A stretch of DNA of 64,000 bases from Streptomyces violascens (GCF_014649955.1 NZ_BMUA01000034.1:1-64000); one strand, 5' to 3'. Shown: positions 9,368 to 18,146, counted from the first letter of the stretch. Program-made: numbers and translations. Notes: a model not told the origin generated them from the sequence alone.

Positions 9368-10653
9368 CCCTCGACCGTGTAGGCGCCGCCGTCCACCAGG
9401 TCGGTCACGTGCTCCTCCAGCCGGTCGATTCCGTCGGCCGCCACGACACTCTTGGCCTCTGCCAGGAGCCGGTTGGAACGGTTCTTGAACGGGTCGCACA
9501 CCTTCGGGCAGATCACGGGAAGCCTGCCACGCAGTTGCCGACGCAGCTCCCCCTCCCAGACTGCAGCGAACGGCTGTTCCAGGGCGCTGCCGTAGCTGAA
9601 CCCACCGGGGCGGGGGTGGTAGTTGCACGGGTACAGGCAGCCGTCCGAGCCCACCGCAGCCATCAGATCGGTGATCGAACACGTCGAGCACGACCGGGCC
9701 ATCTCGCCGGTCTGGCCGACCCGGTGGATCTCGAACAGTCGGAAGGAGTCGGTCTCCAACTCGGCGCGAATCCGCCCGATCAACTGAGCCGCGTGGCGTG
9801 CCTGGTCAGGGCCGAGCGGACGCTGCCCGGAATTGTCCTGCTTCAAGCGCAGACTGTCGGCGCCCGCCGCGCGGATGAGTGCGGCGGCCGAATGTACCTC
9901 GTGGAAGTTCTCCGGATACATGACGAAGGAAGTGTTGATCTCCACGTCCGATCCAGTCTCGGTGCGCCGCTGGACAAGCCGCGCCAGGTTGGCGAGGGCA
10001 CGCTCGAACATGGCCTTGCCGGCGGGACGGCCGCCGTACTTCAGCTGCGCATAGGTCTCCGGTGTTCCCGCGTCGATGCTGATGTGCACATATCCGGCTG
10101 GAAGCAAGGCTTCGATGCACGCCTCGTCCATCAGCACGGCGTTGGTGAAGATCCCATAGCGGATGCCACGCTCGGCCAGGAGACCGAATGCCGGTATCAA
10201 CGCCTTGCGGGCGACGAGCGGTTCGCCGATCAGCCCGGAGAATGAAACGGCCTCCACCTTGAAGACACCCGACCGGTCTTCGCCCTTCTGTCGGTAGGGA
10301 GCCTTCACCCGGTAGTCGACGATGTCGCCTATGAGCTTGAGCATGTTCGCCGGGTCCGTCAGGTGATCCGGAAGCCGATCCGAAGCGCCTTTGGCCGCGT
10401 CGAGCATGACCAGCTGCTCACGGTCTTCATCCCATAACTCGAGGGGGACATGGTCTCCGATACACCAAGCGCATCGCAGGTTGCACCCGCTGGACGGATG
10501 GATCAGCACCTCGTAGGGCGGCACAACTGCCCCCTGTGACACCGCCGCAAAACGCCCCCAGTGCCGTCGGAGCACATCGAGCTCGTTAAAGCGACCAGGC
10601 AGGTCACTGCGGACGTACGGGATGAGAGGATTTAACTCCAGATCACGAATCAT
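9364..10653 (-). CDS. Radical SAM protein with SPASM-like C-terminus
   Basis: This 429-aa radical S-adenosylmethionine enzyme has the cluster motif CNLRCAWC (Cys57, Cys61, Cys64). It continues with VSFSGLIGEPL and GIRYGIFTNAVLM (SAM-binding strands). The C-terminus has additional cysteines (CSTCSITDLMAAVGSDGCLYPC and ICPKVCDPF) in the spacing of SPASM/twitch auxiliary iron-sulfur binding, as in peptide- and sugar-modifying radical SAM enzymes. ATG 10653 is chosen because GGGAG precedes it and because the cluster motif then lies near residue 57. Codon 7 (10633-10635) is TTA, implying dependence on the bldA tRNA. It is the first clear enzyme gene of the operon. Confidence 0.88.
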   Translation of the reverse strand: MIRDLELNPLIPYVRSDLPGRFNELDVLRRHWGRFAAVSQGAVVPPYEVLIHPSSGCNLRCAWCIGDHVPLELWDEDREQLVMLDAAKGASDRLPDHLTDPANMLKLIGDIVDYRVKAPYRQKGEDRSGVFKVEAVSFSGLIGEPLVARKALIPAFGLLAERGIRYGIFTNAVLMDEACIEALLPAGYVHISIDAGTPETYAQLKYGGRPAGKAMFERALANLARLVQRRTETGSDVEINTSFVMYPENFHEVHSAAALIRAAGADSLRLKQDNSGQRPLGPDQARHAAQLIGRIRAELETDSFRLFEIHRVGQTGEMARSCSTCSITDLMAAVGSDGCLYPCNYHPRPGGFSYGSALEQPFAAVWEGELRRQLRGRLPVICPKVCDPFKNRSNRLLAEAKSVVAADGIDRLEEHVTDLVDGGAYTVEG

Positions 10654-10749
10654 GGCGTAACTCCCGGGAGTGATTGGCTGTTCCAATGTGGATAGTCGAC
10701 ACGGCATCTAAGCCGGGGTAGTGGCGCGCTAGTACCGGCGGCCAACGGG

Positions 10750-10929
10750 TCAGCACGTCAGCTCTGAGCGCCGGGATCTGCCGCCGCAGCACGCCCCCTC
10801 AATGGACCATGCGTCGCGACGGCACTCGCGAGGAGCAATCGCGGCAAGCCCAGGCTGCTCACGTTGCTGCCCGGCTAGGCCGGACCACTGCGGGAGCACC
10901 GGTTGACGCTCACTGGGGTTGATTGCCAC
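10750..10929 (-). CDS. Possible 59-aa precursor-like peptide upstream of the radical SAM gene
   Basis: This is a short GTG-initiated frame with a near-perfect Shine-Dalgarno sequence (AGGAGGAG, seven bases before the start), in the same direction as and 96 bases upstream of the radical SAM gene. The peptide begins VAINPSERQPVLPQWSG, is Gln/Pro-rich in its first half, and ends with a Cys/Arg/Ser-rich tail: Cys at residues 36, 47, 48 and 59, with SIEGACCGG near the end. Third-position GC is lower than in the enzyme genes (about 70% by my count) but plausible. It could be a ribosomally made substrate for the radical SAM/kinase pair, or a leader peptide. No family is recognised. Confidence 0.45.
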   Translation of the reverse strand: MAINPSERQPVLPQWSGLAGQQREQPGLAAIAPRECRRDAWSIEGACCGGRSRRSELTC

Positions 10930-11080
10930 GGAAGAACTCCTCCTGTGTTGGGGGGACGAGAAGAAGCGATGGCGGTGCGCACTTGAGGCACCCGGGGAGG
11001 CTCCGGGGTGGGCTGGAGATGACCAGCAGGCCGTCTGTTGCTGAACGCAGAGAGACCATTCCACTGCGTGAGCACGGTGA

Positions 11081-11097
11081 GCGGACAGACTGTCCGC
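11081..11097. promoter_or_regulatory. Perfect 17-bp palindrome, likely operator
   Basis: GCGGACAG-A-CTGTCCGC is a perfect 8-1-8 inverted repeat in the divergent intergenic region, about 150 bases upstream of the 59-aa ORF and operon. It shares GGACA…TGTCC with two other sites at 11311 and 12855, which suggests a binding site for the neighbouring XRE regulator (inference). Confidence 0.6.
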
Positions 11098-11310
11098 AGC
11101 TTTCTTGGACAGGACCATTGACAGCCAACGGGCCTTCCTGTGCGGCGCTATCGACGTACGTGAAGGTAGTAACGTCTCGGATAGGCGCCACTGCCACGGC
11201 CCCCTGCCCCGGCCCGCCAGCCACGAGGCCGACTGGATCTGTCCAGAGGCGCAAGATCCGCTCGCCCTCACCGCCATATTGGGGCGTGAGTTCTGGCCGA
11301 GAAATCGCTG

Positions 11311-11325
11311 CGGACAATCTGTCCG
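11311..11325. promoter_or_regulatory. CGGACA-ATC-TGTCCG inverted repeat, likely operator
   Basis: A 6-3-6 inverted repeat lies between the minus-strand operon and the XRE gene at 11584. It differs at a single base from the site at 12855, upstream of the gene after the regulator, and shares its arms with the palindrome at 11081. Confidence 0.6.
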
Positions 11326-11583
11326 TAGGCATTTGCGGTGCAGCTATTGACAACGAGCGAAGAAGCCAGCGTGGATACTTGTCCAATTGATCACGTTTTG
11401 CTGCAGATGTGAACTCAAGCTGGATCTGCAGCACGCCTCCACGGGCTGATTCGACCACTGCCCTCCCGACGAAGATCACTTGCAGGTCAGCTCTGTTCGC
11501 TAGCGGCCGGCAACCCGATCCACGGCAGGGGGCGATGTCCGTACTCTGATTCGAGAGCTCCGTCGTGAAGGGAAGATCCGTCG

Positions 11584-12822
11584 ATGGCCGAAACCATGAT
11601 GCTGGGCGACCGACTCCGCGTAGCCCGGAAGACGCGGAGGTTGTCCGCTGCTCAACTTGCCCAAAAGGTCGCAGTATCGCCGAGTTACATTCAGAAGCTG
11701 GAGTCCGGGGCGAGGAAGGCCTCACCGTCGCTCACGCTGGCCCTCTCAAAAGCCCTCCACTTCGGCGTCGAAGTGCTTACCGGGCAGCCGTACTACGGCG
11801 AGCCCGAGGCTGAAGATCGCGTCCATGCCGTGGTGCCCGAGCTACGGCGGATCATGCTGTGCTACGACACTCCGGACGAGCTCGAAATCGCCCCTCGGAG
11901 CCTGCCCGTCCTCGCCAGCGAGATCGACCAGATAGCGGCTCTCCGACGTGATGCGCGGTACGCCCCCATGGGGCCGCTTCTGGCACCGATCATCACCGAA
12001 CTGACCCACGTCGCTCTCGGCGCCCAGGGAGATGAGCAGCGGAAGGCGTACTGGCATCTAGCTCGCGCCTACCGGGCAGTGAACTCGCTCGCTCACAAGC
12101 TCGGCCATCACGATCTCTCCAACACCGCTCTAGAGCGGGTCCGTTGGGCGGCCGAGAGGTCCGGTGATCCACTGATGCAGGTCACTGCCTCTTACCTCGT
12201 CACGGGCGCGATGCTTCGGCAGGGCGCCTACAGCTCCGCCCGTCGCAAGCTCCTTGGACTGAGGCAGGAGCTGGAGCGGATACAGCCTGAAAGGGCGTAC
12301 ACGCGAGACGCCCTCGCGGTCGACGGCGCGCTGCTGCTCAAGTTGGCCGTTCTGGAGTCCCGGGAGAACAACGCCGAGGCCTCCAGCAGTTATCTCCGTG
12401 AGGCCGAAGCGGTTGCCGGCATGGCCGGCAACCGGGATTCCCTCGCGTACGAGACATCCTTCGGGCCTACGAACATCCGCATCCATGAAGTACACACGCT
12501 GATCGACATGGGTGACACAGACCAGGCGATTGCGCGACTCAACGAGTGGGGCGCAGCGACTGGTGGAGAGTGGATGCCTCCGGCGACGACCATGGGGGAA
12601 CGATCCAGCCACCACTTCATCGACGTGTCCTCGGCCAAGCTGGCCACCGGGGACAGGAGCGGCGCGTTCGCCGACCTGCAACGGGCGCGCAAGGTCGCCC
12701 CGAACCACGTCAGGTTCCACCCCTCGGCGCGTGAGACAGCTGCCGCTCTCCTGCGCCTGGAGACACATCCGTCCAACGAGCTTGCAGGCTTTGCGAGTTG
12801 GACGGGCGTTACCACAATCTGA
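11584..12822 (+). CDS. XRE-family HTH regulator with TPR-like C-terminal region
   Basis: This 412-aa protein starts with an XRE helix-turn-helix at about residues 8-62 (LGDRLRVARKTRRLSAAQLAQKVAVSPSYIQKLESG). A long helical region follows with several tetratricopeptide-like segments (YWHLARAYRAVNSLAHKLG, DLQRARKVAPNH), the layout of many Streptomyces regulators that sense a peptide or small ligand. It is divergent from the biosynthetic operon and separated from it by about 0.9 kb carrying two palindromes; a third lies just downstream, before the next gene. It is the best candidate for the pathway-specific regulator (inference). Confidence 0.82.
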   Translation: MAETMMLGDRLRVARKTRRLSAAQLAQKVAVSPSYIQKLESGARKASPSLTLALSKALHFGVEVLTGQPYYGEPEAEDRVHAVVPELRRIMLCYDTPDELEIAPRSLPVLASEIDQIAALRRDARYAPMGPLLAPIITELTHVALGAQGDEQRKAYWHLARAYRAVNSLAHKLGHHDLSNTALERVRWAAERSGDPLMQVTASYLVTGAMLRQGAYSSARRKLLGLRQELERIQPERAYTRDALAVDGALLLKLAVLESRENNAEASSSYLREAEAVAGMAGNRDSLAYETSFGPTNIRIHEVHTLIDMGDTDQAIARLNEWGAATGGEWMPPATTMGERSSHHFIDVSSAKLATGDRSGAFADLQRARKVAPNHVRFHPSARETAAALLRLETHPSNELAGFASWTGVTTI

Positions 12823-12854
12823 CCGAGATGCAAGGCAGTTGACGTGTACTCCCA

Positions 12855-12869
12855 CGCACAATCTGTCCG
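12855..12869. promoter_or_regulatory. Third copy of the GGACA/TGTCC-type site
   Basis: CGCACA-ATC-TGTCCG matches the site at 11311 at 14 of 15 positions. It lies 60-75 bases upstream of the start of the small gene at 12931, consistent with shared control. Confidence 0.5.
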
Positions 12870-12930
12870 CGTGCACACCGGTGTTGAATGGAATGGTCTC
12901 CTCACAACCAGTTGTGGGGAGACCACTCTC

Positions 12931-13380
12931 ATGATGTCTGATGCCGATCCGAGCGCATCCATTCCTCACCCTCGATGGATGCCCATCGGGGAGGAGGCCG
13001 AGTTATGCAGTGCAGGGCAGTGGTGGGACGCCATCCGCGCCTTCGAAGCCAACGGCCTACGCGCAGTGGAGCTTCTCAAGGAGGCAGGGGAACCGGCTGG
13101 CCCCGTCTTCATTGAGCCGGACGGATTGGAGCCCCGCCTCTACTTCCTTGTCCCGGTCGGCACCGCTGCAGGCTGGAGCGAGCCCGGGACTGTCGCCTTG
13201 GGTGCGAGCTGTCACGTCCTCGTCCCTCAAGCAGACAAGACCGAACCCCCTGGCCTGCATTGGCGTGAACTACCTCAGGCGCCGCGCAGCCTAACGCCAC
13301 CTATTGCGCTGCGACGAGCACTTAGCCGGGCTCGTCGAGAGCGACGAGGACCCGCAGAGGACACGGGCACGAGTGCGTGA
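12931..13380 (+). CDS. Hypothetical protein downstream of the XRE regulator
   Basis: About 149 residues from the double ATG at 12931/12934, with GTGGGGAG upstream; an in-frame ATG at 12844 would place the operator-like site inside the gene and is less likely. The N-terminal half (MPIGEEAELCSAGQWWDAIRAF) is followed by a compact region (GPVFIEPDGLEPRLYFLVPVGTAAGW) and a basic, Arg-rich tail. No catalytic motif or membrane segment is seen. The pattern resembles small proteins often encoded next to XRE genes in Streptomyces. Function unknown. Confidence 0.55.
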   Translation: MMSDADPSASIPHPRWMPIGEEAELCSAGQWWDAIRAFEANGLRAVELLKEAGEPAGPVFIEPDGLEPRLYFLVPVGTAAGWSEPGTVALGASCHVLVPQADKTEPPGLHWRELPQAPRSLTPPIALRRALSRARRERRGPAEDTGTSA

Positions 13381-13556
13381 GGCATCACCACGACACTCTC
13401 CTGATGTCCACGGCACAGGGCGCGCTCCGAGCGCCGCACCAGCAGACCCGCCTCAACCGATCCCCTCGAGCGGTGCGACTCCCATCCTGCTCCTCTGGCG
13501 AGATCTCAGGGGTGCTGGCCACCCGGTCGACGCCACAGCGCGGCAGGAGCACCGCC

Positions 13557-13751
13557 ATGGCCGTTAGCATCTCGGCCGTCGTGCTGCTGGCCGTCCTCGT
13601 GTTCGTGCTGATCCGCAGCGGCGGGCTGAAGGCGGCGCACGCCATCGTGTGCATCCTTCTGGACTTTTACCTCGCAAGTTCTTCGATCGCCCCGACAATC
13701 TCCCAAGTCACCACGAATGTCGTGAACTTGATCGGCGGCATCAAGTTCTGA
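13557..13751 (+). CDS. Small hydrophobic membrane protein
   Basis: A 64-aa protein starting at ATG 13557 with CAGGAG upstream. Residues 2-19 form a transmembrane helix (AVSISAVVLLAVLVFVLI). After a short polar turn (RSGGLK) a second hydrophobic stretch follows (AAHAIVCILLDFYLASSSIA). Similar two-helix small proteins recur in Streptomyces genomes and on integrative elements, but no function is known to me. Confidence 0.6.
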   Translation: MAVSISAVVLLAVLVFVLIRSGGLKAAHAIVCILLDFYLASSSIAPTISQVTTNVVNLIGGIKF

Positions 13752-13972
13752 GTTCCAAGATCGCCTTCACCGCGGAACTCACCTTCGCCCGCGCGCCACT
13801 TCGCCCCGCCCCTCCGCTCCCATCCTCAATCAAGGACTCCGATGACTTCCCTGACGATGTCGCCAGATGACCTCGGCATCCCACAACCTCAACTTGTCGT
13901 GGGCATGCTCGCCCCATGGTGGTCTTGTGTCGCGAGCCGAGAGTTATCGACTCGGCGTGACGGGCTGGGCTG

Positions 13973-15022
13973 ATGCGGGGCGATTCAGGACAGCTGCGCG
14001 AGTTCACACCGATCTACCATCCCGCTGGGTTCGACACGGAGCTACGGGGCGCCCTGGAAGACGTGCAGGCGCGGCGCTGGCGGACGACGAGAGAGCTGTT
14101 GGCGCACACGGGCGCCGACTGGGCGTTGAGAACATCACGTACGCAGGTCCTCGCCGCTGCAGCCGCCCGTTCGGATGTCATCGAGGCGTGGCTCGGCGAA
14201 GAACCTCATAACCCGGACGCGCTGCTGATGCTGGCCCGGGTTTCCGTGGAACGGACCCTCCAGGCGCATCGGAGTGGTCATCCGGGAACGCCCGCGCTGC
14301 TCCAGGAGGCGCAGCAGGCGTGCGACTTGGCGATCAAGGGGTCGTCGTCAGCTGATCCGGTTCCGTGGATCACTCTGTTGGCACTGGCGCAGGCGGATGC
14401 CCGGTTGGAGTATCCGTGGAACTGGTGGGCACCCTGGGAGCCGATGCTGCCGGCCGGTCCTTGGGGCTTGCTTCGGGCGGTTCATGAACGGGATTGGGGT
14501 AACCGTGAGGCTTACCACCGGATGCACCAGTTCTTGTATGCGTGCCCCCACACGTCGAACGCGGATGCGCTCGGGTTCGCCCAGTGGGTCACCTCCTGGG
14601 CGCCGGAAGGTTCACCGCTGCGGATCCTTCCGCTGTACTCGAGGACGGAGAACTACCGGCGCCACCGCGAGGACGGCACTGCGGACCCGCTGTCGCATCG
14701 CCAGTGGTCGAGGGAACCGGTGATCTGGGACGTCCATCGAGCCTTCCAGGGCTGGAATGCTGATTCTGGACCGGTCACCTCGGTCGGGGATCTCAATTAC
14801 CTGGCGCACGCATTGTGGGCAGCGCACCAGTACATCGATGCGGCGAAGGTCTTCCTTGCGCTGGACCGCTACGCCACCCGTCTTCCCTGGGCGTACGTCA
14901 CCGACGACCCGGCCAGCGCGGGGCTCGCTGTCCGTGAGTTCGTACGTGCCCGCTCCGAATGTCTCAGTCCCGCCCGCTCTCGCACGGCCGGCGGCACTGC
15001 CCGCCGTCCCCGTCCTGTCTGA
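13973..15022 (+). CDS. Hypothetical helical-repeat protein
   Basis: This 349-aa soluble protein is rich in Ala, Trp and Arg. Helical repeats resembling TPR occur at DALLMLARVSVERTLQAH and LNYLAHALWAAHQYIDAAKVFLAL. The central part contains LEYPWNWWAPWEPMLPAGPWG and YACPHTSNADALGFAQWV. No signal peptide or catalytic motif is seen. The gene ends 30 bases before the permease gene and shares its direction, so it may belong to the same transcription unit as the permease and glutamine-synthetase-like gene. Function unknown. Confidence 0.65.
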   Translation: MRGDSGQLREFTPIYHPAGFDTELRGALEDVQARRWRTTRELLAHTGADWALRTSRTQVLAAAAARSDVIEAWLGEEPHNPDALLMLARVSVERTLQAHRSGHPGTPALLQEAQQACDLAIKGSSSADPVPWITLLALAQADARLEYPWNWWAPWEPMLPAGPWGLLRAVHERDWGNREAYHRMHQFLYACPHTSNADALGFAQWVTSWAPEGSPLRILPLYSRTENYRRHREDGTADPLSHRQWSREPVIWDVHRAFQGWNADSGPVTSVGDLNYLAHALWAAHQYIDAAKVFLALDRYATRLPWAYVTDDPASAGLAVREFVRARSECLSPARSRTAGGTARRPRPV

Positions 15023-15052
15023 CTCGCCTGACTCGCCTTTGGAGGCACTTCG

Positions 15053-16579
15053 ATGTCCTTTGCGAAACGATCATTACGGGGCCCGCAGCACGATGATGAC
15101 CGGCTGCGCGACCTCGGGTACAAGCCGGTCCTGACGCGCCGGATGAGCGGCTTCGGGAATGCCGCGATCTCCTTCTCCGTGATCTCCGTCCTGTCGGGCT
15201 GCATGACCATGTACGGGTTCGGTCTGGTGACCGGCGGCCCGGCGGTGATGCTGTGGGGCTGGGTGATCGTCGGGTTCATGGTGCTGTTCGTCGGCGCCGG
15301 GCTGGCCGAGGTCACCAGCGCCTACCCGACGTCCGGTGCCCTGTACTTCATGGCGGACAGGCTCGGCGGCAAGAAGGCCGGCTGGTGCACCGGCTGGTTG
15401 AACCTGTTGGGGCTGCTGGGTGCCATCGCGGGTATTGATTACGGCGCCGCCGCCTTCACCGGGGCGTTCTTGAACTTGCAGTTCGGGTTAACGCCCACGC
15501 CGCAGAAGACCATCGTGATCTTCCTGGTGATCCTCGCCCTGCATGCCGTCCTGAACCTGTTCGGTGTCCGCCTGGTCTCCGTCCTGAACTCGGTGTCCGT
15601 GTGGTGGCACCTGGCGGGTGTGGCCGTCATCGTCACCGCGCTGACCATCGTGCCCTCCCATCACCAGTCCGCCCGCTTCGTGTTCACGACGTTCGTCAAC
15701 GACACCGGCTGGTCGGCCCACTGGTACGTGGTGCTGATCGGCTTGCTGCTGGCGCAGTACACGTTCAGTGGCTACGACGCCTCCGCCCACCTGTCGGAGG
15801 AGACCACCAACGCCTCCGTTGCGGCGCCGCGCGGCATCATGCGCGCCATCACCTGGTCGTGGGCGGCGGGCTTCGTCCTGCTGGTCGGCCTGACCTTCGC
15901 CATCCGCGACTACGCGGGCGTGCAGGGCACCTCAACTGGTGTGCCGCCGGCGCAGATCTTCCTCGACGCGCTGGGTCCAGCAGGGGCGAAGGCGCTGCTG
16001 CTGGTCGTGATCATCGCGCAGCTGTTCTGCGGGAACGCGGAGACAGCCGCCTGCTCACGGATGGTGTTCGCGTTCTCCCGTGACGGCGCGCTGCCCGGTT
16101 CGCACCTGTGGCGCAAGGTCGATGCGCGCAACGGAACGCCCCGGGCTGCGGTGTGGCTGTCGGTCACGGTCGCAGCATGCCTCGCGCTGCCGTCTCTCTA
16201 CAGTCCCACCGCGTACAACGCGGTCGTCGCGATCAACGTCATCGGGATCACGCCCGCGTATGCGATCCCTATCTACCTGCGCATCCGCAATCGGGACTCC
16301 TTTGCCCCCGGTCCGTGGAACCTGGGGCGCTGGGGTGTTCCGGTCGGCGTGGTCGCGGTGGCCTGGGTGGCGTTCGTGACGGTCTTGTTCTGCCTGCCGC
16401 AGACCCGGCCCGAGAGTGGCGGATGGGTCTCCGTGGACACCTTCAACTACGCCCCCGTCGCCCTGGTGGCAGTGCTGGCCTTGGCCACGGTGTGGTGGCG
16501 GATCGCCGGACGCGACTACGAGATACCGGCTGTGGCCGCCGATGCCGAGATGGCCAAGATCCAGGACGGGGTCGTCTGA
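15053..16579 (+). CDS. APC-family amino acid/polyamine permease
   Basis: This 508-aa protein has about twelve hydrophobic segments. It begins with a cytoplasmic N-terminus containing LGYKPVLTRRMSGFGNAAISFS, the consensus of the APC superfamily, with GLAEVTSAYPTSGALYF in helix 2-3 and FSGYDASAHLSEET in the middle. The features are closest to the GABA/choline-like permease branch. A TTA leucine codon lies at 15488-15490 (codon 146), so full translation should require the bldA tRNA. The stop overlaps the start of the next gene (TGATG), coupling uptake to the ligase. Probable substrates are an amine or amino acid. Confidence 0.88.
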   Translation: MSFAKRSLRGPQHDDDRLRDLGYKPVLTRRMSGFGNAAISFSVISVLSGCMTMYGFGLVTGGPAVMLWGWVIVGFMVLFVGAGLAEVTSAYPTSGALYFMADRLGGKKAGWCTGWLNLLGLLGAIAGIDYGAAAFTGAFLNLQFGLTPTPQKTIVIFLVILALHAVLNLFGVRLVSVLNSVSVWWHLAGVAVIVTALTIVPSHHQSARFVFTTFVNDTGWSAHWYVVLIGLLLAQYTFSGYDASAHLSEETTNASVAAPRGIMRAITWSWAAGFVLLVGLTFAIRDYAGVQGTSTGVPPAQIFLDALGPAGAKALLLVVIIAQLFCGNAETAACSRMVFAFSRDGALPGSHLWRKVDARNGTPRAAVWLSVTVAACLALPSLYSPTAYNAVVAINVIGITPAYAIPIYLRIRNRDSFAPGPWNLGRWGVPVGVVAVAWVAFVTVLFCLPQTRPESGGWVSVDTFNYAPVALVAVLALATVWWRIAGRDYEIPAVAADAEMAKIQDGVV

Positions 16580-18024
16580 TGACCGCCACGCCTCCCTCCT
16601 TCAAGAAGCTCCCCCGCCTGACCACGCCGTCCGTACAGTCGATCCAAGATCCGTCATCGTCCCGGCAGCTCCCAGTGGGAAGACTGGGGCTCGACGAACT
16701 GCGAAGTGTCGTCAAGGCTGGTTTGGTCGACACGGTGGTCCTCGCGCTGCCGAACCTTCAAGGTCAGCTGAAGGGCAAACGCTATGGCGCCCGGCACTTC
16801 ATCGACCGGGTCGCCGGCCGCGGCGCGGAGATGTGCAAGTACATCCTCGCCACCGACATCGACATGAGCCCCGTCGACGGCTTCGACCTCACCTCCTGGT
16901 CGACCGGCTACGAGGACGTCGCTGTCGTGCCCGACTTCGCGACCCTGCGCATGGTGCCGTGGTTGCCGCGAACCGCGCTGGTCCTCGGGGATGCGATCGG
17001 ACCGGACGAGCAGCCGCTCGACGTAGCCCCGCGGCAGATCCTGCGCGACCAGCTCACCCAGCTCGCCGCGCACGGCCTACAGGCCCAGGTCGGTCTGGAG
17101 ACCGAGTTCGTCCTCTACCGCGGCGCCTATGCGAAGGCCATGCGCGTCGGGTCCGGCGGGCTGGGGCCGGTGGCCGAGGACAACCTGGACTACGCCCTCG
17201 ATCATCCTCCGGCGATGGACCGGTACTTCCGCCGCCTGCAGGGCGCTCTGTCGAGGGCTGGGATGCCTGTGGAAGCGATCAAGACGGAAGGCGCCCCGGG
17301 GCAGGTGGAGATCACGTTCCCCTACGGCGGGGCCCTGTCCGCGTGCGATCGGCATCTCGTGTTCAAGCACGCGGTGCGCACGCTGGCCGGCCGAGCGGGA
17401 ATGACCGCGACGTTCATGGCATCCCCGCAGACCGGTGTCGTCAGCGGCCTGCACGTACACGTCTCCCTGACCCGCAGCGGCAACGCCATGCTCCCCACGC
17501 CGGACGGGGAGCTGTCGCTGATCGGGAAGCAGGCGGTCGCGGGGCTGCTGTCCGCGCTGCCGGGTTTGGCCCCGCTGTACGCGCCGACCGTCAACTCCTA
17601 CAAGCGGTATGTGCCTGGCTCATTCGCCCCCACCCGCATGACGTGGGGCTTCGACAACCGCACGTGTGCGGTGCGGGTGGTCGGTCACGGCGATGGACTG
17701 CACCTCGAGGTCCGCCTTGCCGGCGCTGATGCGAACCCGTATACCGCTGTATCTGCCGTGCTCGCCTCCATCACCCACGGACTGGTCAAGAGCCCCGACT
17801 TGCCATCGGCCTGCCTCTCCAATGCATACGAGTCAGCGGACGCGGTCTCGGTGCCGGTCACCCTCGACCAGGCGCGCTCCGCGTTCCGCCACAGTCCCAT
17901 CGCCCAGGCCGCCTTCGGGGTGGACCTGGTGGAGCACTACGCCCATCTCTCGCAGATCGAACTCGACCACCACCGCACCGTCGTCACCGACGCCGAGCAG
18001 GAACGCTGGTTCACCCGCGCCTGA
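16579..18024 (+). CDS. Glutamine-synthetase-family ligase (GlnA3/PuuA-like)
   Basis: A 481-aa member of the glutamine synthetase fold, probably a gamma-glutamyl-amine ligase rather than a true glutamine synthetase. Conserved elements are GLETEFVLY (metal-binding Glu), GAPGQVEITFPYG, GLHVHVSL (His), NSYKRYVPGSFAPTRMTWGFDNRTCAVRV (ATP/substrate Arg) and HLEVRLAGADANPYTAVSAVLAS near the C-terminus. The start is ATG 16579, overlapping the permease stop, although the open frame extends further upstream in a non-coding sense. Coupling with an amine-type permease suggests polyamine or ethanolamine/aminoalcohol use (inference). Confidence 0.88.
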   Translation: MTATPPSFKKLPRLTTPSVQSIQDPSSSRQLPVGRLGLDELRSVVKAGLVDTVVLALPNLQGQLKGKRYGARHFIDRVAGRGAEMCKYILATDIDMSPVDGFDLTSWSTGYEDVAVVPDFATLRMVPWLPRTALVLGDAIGPDEQPLDVAPRQILRDQLTQLAAHGLQAQVGLETEFVLYRGAYAKAMRVGSGGLGPVAEDNLDYALDHPPAMDRYFRRLQGALSRAGMPVEAIKTEGAPGQVEITFPYGGALSACDRHLVFKHAVRTLAGRAGMTATFMASPQTGVVSGLHVHVSLTRSGNAMLPTPDGELSLIGKQAVAGLLSALPGLAPLYAPTVNSYKRYVPGSFAPTRMTWGFDNRTCAVRVVGHGDGLHLEVRLAGADANPYTAVSAVLASITHGLVKSPDLPSACLSNAYESADAVSVPVTLDQARSAFRHSPIAQAAFGVDLVEHYAHLSQIELDHHRTVVTDAEQERWFTRA

Positions 18025-18146
18025 CCCCGCACCCGCACGCCTCACCCTGGCCCGGGCGCGACACTTTCTGCTCTCGGCCCGGAGCAGTACGCCCCCCCTC
18101 CCCGCTTCGAAGCGGGACTCGTCACCTCATGAAAGGTCGCCCCGTC

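Noticed and set aside
8279..9691. 470-codon version of the HprK-like kinase
   Set aside because: The extra N-terminus overlaps the radical SAM gene and is Arg/Gly-rich; the GTG at 9367 gives a GTGA overlap instead.
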